This document shows, piece after piece, positions 8,783 to 18,263 of a DNA stretch of 64,000 nt (position 1 is the first letter of the stretch; each line of letters opens with the position of its first letter). The notes below the pieces were generated by a model. The model did not search any database and was not told the DNA's origin. It worked only from the letters and a program-made list of their open reading frames with translations. The translations under genes and the position numbers were made by a program. Source of the stretch: Brevibacterium marinum (GTDB lineage: Bacteria > Actinomycetota > Actinomycetes > Actinomycetales > Brevibacteriaceae). The stretch spans positions 1,798,001 through 1,862,000 of the forward strand of contig NZ_JAATJN010000001.1 of assembly GCF_011927955.1 (NCBI RefSeq). The letters run 5' to 3'.

Positions 8783-9286
8783 GTGACACGTTCCAACTCT
8801 CCGGCATCTGCGAACATTCGCCCTGACGGCACCGGCAAACCTCCGTGGCCTCTGCGCTGGCTGATCGTCGGTGTCGTGGTCAGCATCATCCTGCTCATCG
8901 GCTTGCCCATCGCCATGCTCGTCGACAGGGAGGGGCTCGAGGCCGCGATCATTGCCGACACCGATCAGACACTCGGGCCCGGCTGGCTCGATCGGGTCGT
9001 CGTGTTCGTGATCGTCTACGCAATAGTCCTCCACCTCGTCGACGTCGTTCTGCTGCTCTGGCTGGTGCCGCGCATCCTCCGCGGACGACCATGGGCTCGA
9101 ATCGTGCTGACGGTCTACCTGGTGGTCGCGACGGTCTTGAGCCTCTATTCGGCGACAAAGGGAGGGATGTATCTCGCGGTGGTCATCCCTACCGATATCA
9201 TCCATATCATCATGCTCGTGCTGCTCTGGGGTCCACCCTCGACGAGGCGGTTCTTCCGCCCTGATCCAGCGAGCGCCCCAGCATGA
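8783..9286 (+). CDS. Small hypothetical four-TM membrane protein
   Basis: A 167-residue protein that begins with a GTG preceded by AAGGAG. After a polar N-terminus of about 25 residues there are four hydrophobic segments (roughly residues 26-47, 72-95, 104-122 and 130-150), then a short basic tail. I do not recognise the family. It is followed at 57 bases by a TetR regulator in the same direction, so the two may be co-transcribed. Confidence 0.75.
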   Translation: MTRSNSPASANIRPDGTGKPPWPLRWLIVGVVVSIILLIGLPIAMLVDREGLEAAIIADTDQTLGPGWLDRVVVFVIVYAIVLHLVDVVLLLWLVPRILRGRPWARIVLTVYLVVATVLSLYSATKGGMYLAVVIPTDIIHIIMLVLLWGPPSTRRFFRPDPASAPA

Positions 9287-9343
9287 ACACGCTGGCGGCC
9301 GTGCCCTTCGCTTCGAGCCGACCGAGCAACCGAGGAGAGTCGA

Positions 9344-9952
9344 ATGCCGAAACTGATCGATCATGCCACCCGCCGGGAAGAGATCGCCACAGCAGCGTGG
9401 CGGGTCATCCTCCAACGAGGCATCGGCGCGGTGTCCGTGCGGACGGTGGCCGCCGAGGCAGGGCTGTCGGTCGGATCGGTGCGCCATGTCTTCGCCAGCC
9501 AGACCCAGCTGCTGTCGTTCGCCATGGAGTTGGTCATCGATCGCGCTGCGGCTCGCATCGATGCGCTGCCCCACCGTCGAACCGAACTTGAGTCGATGGA
9601 AGACCTCGCGACAGAGCTGCTGCCCTTGGACGAGGAACGACGAGGCGAGACCGAGGTCTACCTGGCGCTGTTCGCGGCCTCCGGCGCGGACTCGACTCTC
9701 AGCGCCACCCGCGCCGACGTGTGGGGCAGGGTCCACGCCGGCTGTCGCACCATCGTCAGCCGCCTCACCGACGCGGTGACGGTGACCGAGGAGCAGCATG
9801 AGCAGGAGGTGGTTCGACTCCACGCCCTCCTCGACGGTTTGGCCGCACACCTCATCTGGCGGCCGAGTGAGGTCAGTGCGGCGGCCGCGCGCACAGCCAT
9901 CGTCGACCACCTGCACGAACTGACCACCCGATTCGGCGTGGCTCGACCGTGA
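9344..9952 (+). CDS. TetR-family transcriptional regulator
   Basis: A 202-residue regulator with the helix-turn-helix VSVRTVAAEAGLSVGSVRHV at residues ~27-46 and a Phe-Ala-Ser-Gln-Thr turn in place of the usual YxxKexL. The C-terminal part is helical and matches the TetR_C domains that end in LLDGLAAHLIW. GAGGAG before the ATG supports the start. It follows a small membrane protein and precedes a DUF1707 membrane-stress-type gene, so it may control either; no operator could be assigned. Confidence 0.88.
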   Translation: MPKLIDHATRREEIATAAWRVILQRGIGAVSVRTVAAEAGLSVGSVRHVFASQTQLLSFAMELVIDRAAARIDALPHRRTELESMEDLATELLPLDEERRGETEVYLALFAASGADSTLSATRADVWGRVHAGCRTIVSRLTDAVTVTEEQHEQEVVRLHALLDGLAAHLIWRPSEVSAAAARTAIVDHLHELTTRFGVARP

Positions 9953-9987
9953 GTGATGCAATACGACGAACGAACGCATGAGGAGTC

Positions 9988-10662
9988 ATGATTGTGTCTG
10001 CTGACGATCAGTCGGCCGAACCACCCGAGGACCCGGCGCTGACGATGCGCATCGGATACCTTGAACGCGAGGCCGCGGTCGAGACCCTCCGGACGGCAGC
10101 CGGCGACAGCCGGATCACGCTGGCCGAACTCGACGAGCGCATGGAGCTGGTCGAGGCTGCGCGGTTCCCGATCGACCTTGACCGGGCACTTGAAGGCATC
10201 GTCACCGAGCTGCCTTCGGCTCGGGCACGTGCAGATGCCGAAGGGCGACCTAGCAGAGGCGCCGCCGCCGACGATCTCGGCTGGTCCCCAGAGACCAGGG
10301 AAGTGCTGCACGCGCCGTGGGCCGGTCTCATCCGGCGAGGTCGATGGCCGGTGAGGCCCTATCTGCGCTGTGAACCGGCCGGTGTTCTCCTCGAGCTCAA
10401 CTTCCTCGAGGTCGAGACCGACCTGACAACCATCGACATCGACGTCGCCGCCCGAACGGGGACGATGAGAGTCGTCGTCCCCGACAGCTGGGGCATCGAC
10501 ATCACCGGACTCAAGCGCAGCAAGATCGCCGTTGTCACGTTCAAAGCCAATGAAGCCGCACGCGAAGGACATCCGATCCTCCGCATCGGAGGGAGCATCG
10601 GATCCGGAGTGATCCAAGCATTGGGACCGACCGGGAGGCAGCGTCGGAGGCTGGGCATGTGA
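9988..10662 (+). CDS. DUF1707 SHOCT-like domain protein with LiaF-like C-terminal domain
   Basis: A 224-residue protein. Residues ~20-75 (RIGYLEREAAVETLRTAAGD and following) form a DUF1707 domain, common in actinobacterial envelope or regulatory proteins. Residues ~125-200 form a beta-rich domain resembling the cell-wall-active antibiotic response (LiaF-type) C-terminus. There is no transmembrane segment. ATG 9988 is only two bases from GAGGAG; a GTG at 9994 has better spacing and may be the real start. Its role is unknown. Confidence 0.75.
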   Translation: MIVSADDQSAEPPEDPALTMRIGYLEREAAVETLRTAAGDSRITLAELDERMELVEAARFPIDLDRALEGIVTELPSARARADAEGRPSRGAAADDLGWSPETREVLHAPWAGLIRRGRWPVRPYLRCEPAGVLLELNFLEVETDLTTIDIDVAARTGTMRVVVPDSWGIDITGLKRSKIAVVTFKANEAAREGHPILRIGGSIGSGVIQALGPTGRQRRRLGM

Positions 10663-10727
10663 TCGGCGCTTCGACTCGGGACCTCGCCGACGACTCCGCG
10701 GGCTTCGTCCGGTTCAGCGGCGGGGGT

Positions 10728-11258
10728 TCAGCCCCGACCTGCGCTGCGACGTGCCCTTCGACAGCGAATTCCGCCGAGGCGCAGACTCGACGAGCCGATC
10801 CGGAGGCGGCGCATCGTGCACTCCGACGGGCCGTCGAAATCGGGACGAGGCACGCGTGTGATGACCGGACGTGCTCGGTCAGCATTGTGATCGTCGGCTC
10901 GCCACTGCGATCCGCGGCGTCGGCCGAACTCGGAGCCGGCGATGAACTCCTTGAACTCGGCGATGAGCCTGAGCTGGAACTCGTGCAGGGTCTCCGTGCT
11001 CTCCGGACGGTCGAGGACGACCTCGACCGTCTCCGCGCACACGACGACGCGGACCGTCCTGCTGCTGCCGTCTTCGCCGTCGACGATTGCGATGCCGTCC
11101 CATTCGTCGTTGGCGAACAGGCCGAGAACGACCGGAGTGACGACCTGGGAGAGGAGGAACTCGTCTGACAGTCCGATGCCGATGTCGTTCCTCCCGGATC
11201 TCGAGCCTCTGCGATGGTCACCACGAGCAGTGTATCGACCGCCGGCGCGCAGAACCAC
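10728..11258 (-). CDS. Hypothetical protein with uncertain start and end
   Basis: On the minus strand a credible protein core runs from about GLSDEFLLSQVVTPVVLGLF to LIAEFKEFIAGSEFGRRR: alternating beta and alpha, with clean GC-rich third positions. The longest frame begins at GTG 11258, but the first 25 residues look non-coding; GGGAGG stands six bases before an ATC at 11183, exactly at the start of the good core. The C-terminal third also becomes Arg/Ser-rich and uncharacteristic, so a frameshift or decay is possible. I recognise no family. Confidence 0.5.
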   Translation of the reverse strand: MVLRAGGRYTARGDHRRGSRSGRNDIGIGLSDEFLLSQVVTPVVLGLFANDEWDGIAIVDGEDGSSRTVRVVVCAETVEVVLDRPESTETLHEFQLRLIAEFKEFIAGSEFGRRRGSQWRADDHNADRARPVITRVPRPDFDGPSECTMRRLRIGSSSLRLGGIRCRRARRSAGRG

Positions 11259-11259
11259 T

Positions 11260-11265
11260 TAGACT
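11260..11265 (+). promoter_or_regulatory. -10 hexamer of a probable leaderless transcript (RluA-type gene)
   Basis: TAGACT ends six bases before the ATG at 11272, and no ribosome-binding site is present. Transcription would begin at or next to the start codon. No convincing -35 is visible. Confidence 0.45.
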
Positions 11266-11271
11266 GGACTC

Positions 11272-12270
11272 ATGCCCCGCAGTCCGCTTCCTCCCCGCGA
11301 AGGGATCTCGGCGACCTCGCTGCGGGCTCCGGGCGGGAAGGCGACGCACGACAAGAGTCATCTTCCGGCGCCGAAGACGATCGGGCGCTGGCTGGAGTCC
11401 GAGTTCCCGGAGGCCGCGGCTGACGATCGTCGCCGTTTGCTCGAACAGACCGGCGCCGAGGCCGGACAGATGTGCGACATGCACGGCAGGCCCGTGACTT
11501 GGGACGACCCGGTGGAGCCCGGAGGCTTCTACTTCTTCCACCGTCCTGTCCCGCCGGAGGAGCGGATCCCGTTCGAGGTCGGCGTCGTGTTCGAGGACGA
11601 GGAGCTGCTCGTCGTCGACAAGCCCCACTTCCTCGCCAGCACTCCGAATGGTCGTTTCGTGCGTGAATGCGTAGTGACCCGCCTGCGCGTCGACCGCGAT
11701 CTGCCCGACCTTGTCGCGATCCATCGCCTCGACCGCATCACAGCGGGCCTCCTCATCCTCTCGAAACGGCCCGAGACTCGTGGTCGCTATCAGCGCCTGT
11801 TCCAGGATCGCAGGGTCGCCAAGACCTATCGTGCGCTGGCACCCATGCCACCGATCGACATGGAGCTTCCCCTGGTCAAGGAATCGCGGCTGGTCAAGCC
11901 GCGCGGCGGCAGACAGGTCAACGAAGTTGAGGGCGAGTCCAACGCGTTCAGCCGGATCGGTCTCCTGCGTGAGCGCGAAGCCGGGTTCGGAACAGGAGCT
12001 GTCGGCGAGTACGGGCTCGAACCGCTGACGGGCAGAACCCACCAGCTGCGGGTCCACATGAACTCACTCGGGCTGCCCATCCTCGGCGACCCCGTCTATC
12101 CCGTCGACCTGGCCCCGGACCCCTACGACTTCGACTCACCGCTGCAGCTTCTGGCGGCATCGATCGGATTCGACGATCCGCTGACCGGGCGCGAACGTCA
12201 CTTCGAGTCCGAGCTCCGCCTGGGCGAGCCTCCCCAGGACCCGACGGGACACGGTAGCCTGGAGATATGA
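11272..12270 (+). CDS. RluA-family pseudouridine synthase
   Basis: A 332-residue enzyme that isomerises uridine to pseudouridine in RNA. The catalytic motif AIHRLDRITAGLLILSKR lies near residue 150, with the nucleophilic Asp in HRLDR; PLTGRTHQLRVHMNSLGLPI near 245 is the second family motif. The N-terminal ~80 residues are not a clear S4 domain. The target, rRNA or tRNA, cannot be assigned from sequence. The last four bases overlap the ATG of the GntR gene (ATGA), so the pair is coupled. It appears to be transcribed leaderless. Confidence 0.88.
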   Translation: MPRSPLPPREGISATSLRAPGGKATHDKSHLPAPKTIGRWLESEFPEAAADDRRRLLEQTGAEAGQMCDMHGRPVTWDDPVEPGGFYFFHRPVPPEERIPFEVGVVFEDEELLVVDKPHFLASTPNGRFVRECVVTRLRVDRDLPDLVAIHRLDRITAGLLILSKRPETRGRYQRLFQDRRVAKTYRALAPMPPIDMELPLVKESRLVKPRGGRQVNEVEGESNAFSRIGLLREREAGFGTGAVGEYGLEPLTGRTHQLRVHMNSLGLPILGDPVYPVDLAPDPYDFDSPLQLLAASIGFDDPLTGRERHFESELRLGEPPQDPTGHGSLEI

Positions 12271-12929
12271 GTCCACATGAACCCGGATGTACCTCAGAGG
12301 CGATCGTCGCCCTGGTCCGGTCCCGAATCACCACCGGCGAATACTCTGCCGGTTCTCCGGTCCGGGATGGTGCGCTGGCGAAGGAATTCAACGTCTCACG
12401 CAATACTGCCCGCGAATCCCTGAGCCTGCTCCGTCACGCCGGTCTGCTGTCCCAGGAGACGAATCGCGGCTTCTTCGTCCGCACTTTCGGCCTTGACGAG
12501 CTCAAGGACCTCTACCGGGCCAGGCGCGTCTTCGAGATCCGTGCCGTCCAGGAATCACAGGATGCCACCGACGAGGCGATGGACCGCGTCGAGGCCTCCG
12601 TCGTCAAGGCCGAGAGAGCCCCCGACAACGAGAGCTGGACCGACGCCCAGGAGCACTCCGCCTCTTTTCACCGCGCCATCGTCGGCCTCCTCGGCTCGCC
12701 CCTGCTCGACGAGTTCTATCTCAACCTCATGGCTCGCCTGTCGACGACCTTCGCCCGCTCGAAGGAACCCGGCAAGTACCACTCCCACTGGGCCGACCCG
12801 CACCGCGACATCCTCGAGAAGATGCGCTCAGGTGACCGTCTCGGAGCAGAAGGTCTCCTGCGCATCCACCTCGACGACTCGGAAGCCTCGACACTCGACC
12901 TGGCTCGCTCGGTCGGGGAAGGCCGCTGA
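12267..12929 (+). CDS. GntR-family transcriptional regulator (FadR/FCD type)
   Basis: A 220-residue regulator: winged helix-turn-helix at residues ~10-75 (PVRDGALAKEFNVSRNTARE, then LLRHAGLLSQETNRGFFV) and an FCD ligand domain at ~80-210 with metal-type His residues (HSASFHRAIV, HRDILEKM, HLDDSE). FCD regulators respond to small carboxylic acids or related metabolites. It is translationally coupled to the pseudouridine synthase. A long inverted repeat begins 27 bases after its stop and might be its operator or a terminator. Confidence 0.9.
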   Translation: MSPHEPGCTSEAIVALVRSRITTGEYSAGSPVRDGALAKEFNVSRNTARESLSLLRHAGLLSQETNRGFFVRTFGLDELKDLYRARRVFEIRAVQESQDATDEAMDRVEASVVKAERAPDNESWTDAQEHSASFHRAIVGLLGSPLLDEFYLNLMARLSTTFARSKEPGKYHSHWADPHRDILEKMRSGDRLGAEGLLRIHLDDSEASTLDLARSVGEGR

Positions 12930-12955
12930 CCGCGGAAGACCACCTCGGCAGGGAT

Positions 12956-13016
12956 GTTAGGTGGACGTTTTGGACTGATTTTTCTGCGTTGAACCAGACC
13001 AAAACGTCCAGTTAAC
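12956..13016. repeat. Long inverted repeat between gntR and guaB
   Basis: The arms 12956-12973 and 12999-13016 match at 16 of 18 positions, with a perfect 12-bp core (TGGACGTTTTGG / CCAAAACGTCCA) and a 25-bp spacer that itself continues the pairing for a few bases. No T-run follows, so it is not a classical terminator. It could be a two-site operator for the adjacent GntR regulator, a guaB control element, or an RNA hairpin. Confidence 0.6.
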
Positions 13017-13141
13017 GGATACCGTGACGGATGGACCGCCTCGGCGAGCGAATCTTTCACAATGCGACCACCTCGGCGGGAAGGAGCCCCGCTGCCGGTG
13101 TCGGCAGTCTCACAGCGTGCGGTGCTTGAAACTATAGCTAA

Positions 13142-14728
<1,587 letters not shown>

Positions 14729-14742
14729 GGAATCATCGCGCC

Positions 14743-14791
14743 AACGGCCGTAGCCCCTGCCTCCTGGGCAGGGACTACGGCCGTTTTCGTT
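14743..14791 (+). terminator. Rho-independent terminator after guaB
   Basis: A near-perfect stem of about 18 pairs (AACGGCCGTAG-CCCTGCC, four-base loop, GGGCAGGG-CTACGGCCGTT) is followed by TTTTCGTT. It closes guaB. Confidence 0.9.
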
Positions 14792-14979
14792 GTCTCACCA
14801 TGTCGGACGAAACGCGCGGATGTGATGAAAGCCACGTGCCTGATTTCGGGCCGTATGCATCTGTCGTGAATCGGTGGCCCTGCCCTTGCGGCTGCTGATC
14901 AAGGCACTCCCCGTTCCGGCTCGGGGTCACTTCCGTAGTCGGTGAAACATGACGACGCCGACCTTGCGTCCACGTTTAC

Positions 14980-14998
14980 TTAGGGTAGGTTGCCCTAA
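14980..14998. promoter_or_regulatory. DtxR/IdeR-type iron box in the siderophore promoter
   Basis: TTAGGGTAGGTTGCCCTAA is a 19-bp interrupted palindrome that matches the DtxR/IdeR/DmdR consensus (TTAGGTTAGSCTAACCTAA) at most positions. Candidate -10 hexamers (TAGGTT inside it, TAATGT at its edge) overlap the box, the usual arrangement for repression by iron-loaded regulator. Confidence 0.85.
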
Positions 14999-15048
14999 TG
15001 TAGTCCGGCCTAACCGGACCGTGAACCGAAGGAGGCAACCCTACCGCT

Positions 15049-16722
15049 ATGACTTCACTGCTCTCTGATACCGCAGCGCCACCGACCGCAGCGCCACCAC
15101 CGACCGCAGCGCCACCACCGACCGACCCAGCACCACCGACCGACCCAGCGCCACCGACCGGCACAGCGCCACCGAGCGATATCGCGCCCCGCACCCGGGA
15201 TGCGCTGCTGGGAGCCGACAGTGCCGGCGCCTACGCCGAACTCATGCACGAGGTCGTCGACGCACTCACCGAACGCTTCACCGATGTCGACGCCCCCACC
15301 TCGGCGAATGACCGTTCGAACCTCGAGGCCGAGGTCGCGGGCTTCGACCTCGACGGTCATGGCATCGGAAACGCGGCGGCCCTGCGCGAGGCCGATGACC
15401 TCTACGCCGGCAACGCCGTGTGGTTCCACCACCCGAGCTACGTGGCCCACCTCAACTGCCCCGTCGCGGTCCCCGCAGTCGCCGCCGAGGCGATGCTCGC
15501 GGCCATCAACACCTCCGTCGACACCTACGACCAGTCCGAGGTCGCCACGCTCATGGAACGCCGCCTGGTGCAGTGGGCTTGCACGCACGTCGGATTCGAC
15601 GCCGGCGACGGAATCTTCACCTCGGGCGGAACCCAGTCGAATCTGCAGGCACTGTTCCTGGCTCGAGAGAACGTGCTGCGAGGCCTCACCGAAACCTCCC
15701 ACCGCGATGCCATGGCCCGGCTGCGCATCCTCACCACCTCCCAGACGCACTTCTCCATCGCCCGCGCCGCCCACATCCTCGGACTCGACGCCGAGGCGGT
15801 CGTGACCGTGGACACCGACGCCGCCGGACGGATGGATGCCGGGGCGCTGGCCGAACACATGCGCGACATCGACGAGACCGGCGGCACCGTCATGGCCGTC
15901 GTCGCCACCGCCGGCACCACCGACCTCGGCGTCATCGACCCGCTGGATGACATCGCCACGGCCTGCGAGTCCGCGAACGTGTGGCTGCACGTCGATGCCG
16001 CATACGGCGGGGGACTGCTGTGGGCACCACGACGCAAACACCTGCTCGAGGGAATCGGGCGGGCCACCTCGGCGACCATCGACTTCCACAAGACCTTCTT
16101 CCAGCCGGTGTCCTCGAGCGCCCTGCTCGTCCGAGACGCCGCGCTCTTCGCTCCGACCCTGCACCATCACGACTATCTCAACCCCGAGGCCGAGGCCCAG
16201 AGCGCCGAGGCCGAGCCGAACCAGGTCGACAAATCGCTGCAGACGACCCGCCGCTTCGATGCGCTGAAACTGTGGACGACGCTGCGCGCCCGCGGCTCGG
16301 TCGAGATCGGAGAGATGGTCGACAGCGTGTGCGACCTGGCCGCCGAGGTCCGCGAACTCCTCGAGACCCAGCCCGACTTCGAGGTGCTCGGAGCCTCGGA
16401 CCTGAGCACGGTCCTGTTCCGATTCGTGCCCGCGACCGCACGCGGACGCGTCGCAGACAATGCCATCGCCGATGACCTGGTGCCGATGATCCGCCGCGTC
16501 CTGTTCCGCTCCGGGCGCGCGGCAGTCGCCCGCACCGTCATCGACGGCACGCCCTGGCTCAAGCTCACCCTGCTCAACCCCGACACCACGGTCGACGACA
16601 TCACCGCCGTGCTCGACCTGGTCCGCGCCACCGGCCACGGCATCCTCGCCGGCCGGTACCTGGAGACCACGACCCACGTCACCGGAGAGTCGACCGCGAC
16701 CATCGAAGGAGGCGCCGCATGA
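15049..16722 (+). CDS. desA: PLP-dependent decarboxylase, DesA-like (lysine to cadaverine)
   Basis: A 557-residue group II PLP decarboxylase. The fold-type I motifs are TSGGTQSNLQALFLARE near residue 190, VHVDAAYGGG near 318 and DFHKTFFQPVSSS near 346, where the Lys carries PLP. In desferrioxamine clusters DesA makes cadaverine from lysine, and the two following genes fit steps two to four of that pathway; a diaminobutyrate or ornithine substrate cannot be excluded. The first ~45 residues are a Pro/Ala/Thr tract made by six tandem DNA repeats, absent from the family core. It is the first gene of an iron-box-controlled operon and its stop overlaps the next start (ATGA). Confidence 0.85.
   Translation: MTSLLSDTAAPPTAAPPPTAAPPPTDPAPPTDPAPPTGTAPPSDIAPRTRDALLGADSAGAYAELMHEVVDALTERFTDVDAPTSANDRSNLEAEVAGFDLDGHGIGNAAALREADDLYAGNAVWFHHPSYVAHLNCPVAVPAVAAEAMLAAINTSVDTYDQSEVATLMERRLVQWACTHVGFDAGDGIFTSGGTQSNLQALFLARENVLRGLTETSHRDAMARLRILTTSQTHFSIARAAHILGLDAEAVVTVDTDAAGRMDAGALAEHMRDIDETGGTVMAVVATAGTTDLGVIDPLDDIATACESANVWLHVDAAYGGGLLWAPRRKHLLEGIGRATSATIDFHKTFFQPVSSSALLVRDAALFAPTLHHHDYLNPEAEAQSAEAEPNQVDKSLQTTRRFDALKLWTTLRARGSVEIGEMVDSVCDLAAEVRELLETQPDFEVLGASDLSTVLFRFVPATARGRVADNAIADDLVPMIRRVLFRSGRAAVARTVIDGTPWLKLTLLNPDTTVDDITAVLDLVRATGHGILAGRYLETTTHVTGESTATIEGGAA
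15070..15174. repeat. In-frame minisatellite in the desA-like gene
   Basis: One 15-bp and five 18-bp units (15070, 15085, 15103, 15121, 15139 and 15157), consensus ACCGMMSCAGCGCCACCACCG-like, encode a repeated T-x-x-A-P-P-(P) tract before the catalytic domain. Copy-number variation would change only this N-terminal tail. Confidence 0.8.
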
Positions 16723-18263
16723 GCGCACCCGGCACACACATCCACGACCTCGTCGGCATCGGCATCGGTCCCTTCGGACTCGGTCTGGCGGCACTGTCCG
16801 AGCCCCTGCTCGACGTCGACGCCGTCTTCCTCGACCAGCGCGAGGACTTCCGCTGGCACCCGGGAATGATGATCGAAGGCTCCACGGTTCAGGTGCCTTT
16901 CCTCGCCGACCTCGTGACCATGGCCGACCCCACCTCCCCCTTCTCCTTCCTCCAGTTCCTCAAGGACAGCGGTCGACTCTATCCCTTCTACATCCGCGAG
17001 TCCTTCTACCCGCTGCGCGCCGAATACGACGAGTACTGCCGGTGGGTCGCGGCCCAGTTGGAGACCCTGCGCTGGAACCGCACCGTCACCTCGGTGACCA
17101 GGGATGACGACATCTACACCGTGACCGCCGAGGTGGCCGACGGCTCCGGGCGGTCGCTGGGCACAGAGACCTACCGCGCCAGGCACCTCGTCCTCGGCGT
17201 CGGCACCGACCCGGTCCTGCCCGCTGCCCTGCAGAACCTCGGGTCCGAGGGCGGGCCGAGCGTCGGTGGCGAGGCTGGGGCGAACGTCGCGACCGAGGCC
17301 GGGCCGGTCATCCACACCTCGAAGTACCTCGACCACCGAGAGGAGCTGCTCGCCAGTGGATCCATCACGATCGTCGGCAGCGGCCAGTCCGCGGCCGAGA
17401 TCTACCGGGATCTCATCGACGAAGCGGAAGCGCGAGACGTGCGTCTGGACTGGGTGACGCGCTCGCCCCGCTTCTTCCCGATGGAGTACACGAAACTGAC
17501 CCTGGAGATGACCTCGCCGGAATACACCGATCACTTCCGGGCTCTGCCCGATGACCTGCGTGAACAGCTCGGCCGGGAGCAGCGGGCTCTGTACAAGGGC
17601 ATCAGCGCCGACCTCGTCGACGACATCCACGACACCCTCTACCGGCTCAGTCGCTGCGGCAGGAAGCTGCGGACCAACCTGCTCGCCGAATCCGAACTCA
17701 TCGCCGCCGATCGGGACAACGACACCGGCGAGTATATTCTGCACTTTCGCAACACCGCACTGGACAAGGGCTTCGCCAGGCGCAGCGGATCGATCGTCTC
17801 CGCGACCGGCTACAGGTCGCAGGTCCCCGGATTCCTTGCCCCCGTGGCCGATGAGGTCCGGTTGGATGCCAAGGGCCGCCTCGACGTGGGCCGCCACTAC
17901 ACGGTCAACGAGGCGGGAACCATCCACGTCCTCAACGGGGAAGAGCACACCCACGGCGTCACAGCACCCGACCTGGGCTTCGGTCCCTGGAGGGCCTCCG
18001 TCGTGCTCTCGCACGTGACCGGTCGCGAACCGTATCCGATCGAGACGAGCATCGCGTTCCAGACTTTCGGCGTCCCCGATGACGGCGCGGTCGACACCGA
18101 TACTCAGGCACATACCGATGCTCAGGCACACACCGATGCTCAGGCGATCGGGAGTGACCAGGCAGAACCACAGCTTTCACCGGTTCGCGAACCGAAGGAC
18201 GACGACCTCGAGTCGCGCTTCGACTTCGCCGCCGCAGACGACAGGGAGATGACACACGTATGA
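16719..18263 (+). CDS. desB: Flavin-dependent amine N-monooxygenase, DesB-like
   Basis: A 514-residue lysine/ornithine/cadaverine N-hydroxylase. The FAD motif GIGIGPFGLGLAAL is at the N-terminus, ATG-type substrate motif SATGYRSQVPGFL near 362, and the NADPH motif ITIVGSGQSAAEIYRDL near 220. In the desferrioxamine route it hydroxylates cadaverine to N-hydroxycadaverine using NADPH and oxygen. Start and stop both overlap neighbours by four bases, so the three siderophore genes are coupled. The C-terminal ~45 residues are an extra tail with a repeated D-A-Q-A-H-T unit. Confidence 0.88.
   Translation: MSAPGTHIHDLVGIGIGPFGLGLAALSEPLLDVDAVFLDQREDFRWHPGMMIEGSTVQVPFLADLVTMADPTSPFSFLQFLKDSGRLYPFYIRESFYPLRAEYDEYCRWVAAQLETLRWNRTVTSVTRDDDIYTVTAEVADGSGRSLGTETYRARHLVLGVGTDPVLPAALQNLGSEGGPSVGGEAGANVATEAGPVIHTSKYLDHREELLASGSITIVGSGQSAAEIYRDLIDEAEARDVRLDWVTRSPRFFPMEYTKLTLEMTSPEYTDHFRALPDDLREQLGREQRALYKGISADLVDDIHDTLYRLSRCGRKLRTNLLAESELIAADRDNDTGEYILHFRNTALDKGFARRSGSIVSATGYRSQVPGFLAPVADEVRLDAKGRLDVGRHYTVNEAGTIHVLNGEEHTHGVTAPDLGFGPWRASVVLSHVTGREPYPIETSIAFQTFGVPDDGAVDTDTQAHTDAQAHTDAQAIGSDQAEPQLSPVREPKDDDLESRFDFAAADDREMTHV
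18099..18149. repeat. In-frame 18-bp tandem repeat in the desB-like gene
   Basis: Two full 18-bp units (18099-18116, 18117-18134; GATRCTCAGGCACAYACC) plus a partial third encode the repeated D-T/A-Q-A-H-T tail of the monooxygenase. Confidence 0.75.

Larger units (their letters stand above)
14729..15048. other. Intergenic region between guaB and the siderophore operon
   Basis: This 320-base gap holds the guaB terminator (14743-14791), the iron box and promoter (14980-15001), a small hairpin at 15003-15019 (GTCCGG / CCGGAC) and a GAAGGAGG ribosome-binding site unusually far (about 13 bases) from the desA-like ATG. Nothing protein-coding is seen. Confidence 0.7.

Noticed and set aside
10659-11168. 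169-residue plus-strand frame after the DUF1707 gene
   Set aside because: It mirrors the minus-strand hypothetical protein; its Asp/Glu-rich end is the complement of a hydrophobic beta-alpha core.
16173-18131. 652-residue open frame on the minus strand
   Set aside because: It is the antisense of the desA- and desB-like genes, whose motifs and coupled starts are clear; composition (Asp/Gly/Val/Arg-rich) is that of a shadow in GC-rich DNA.
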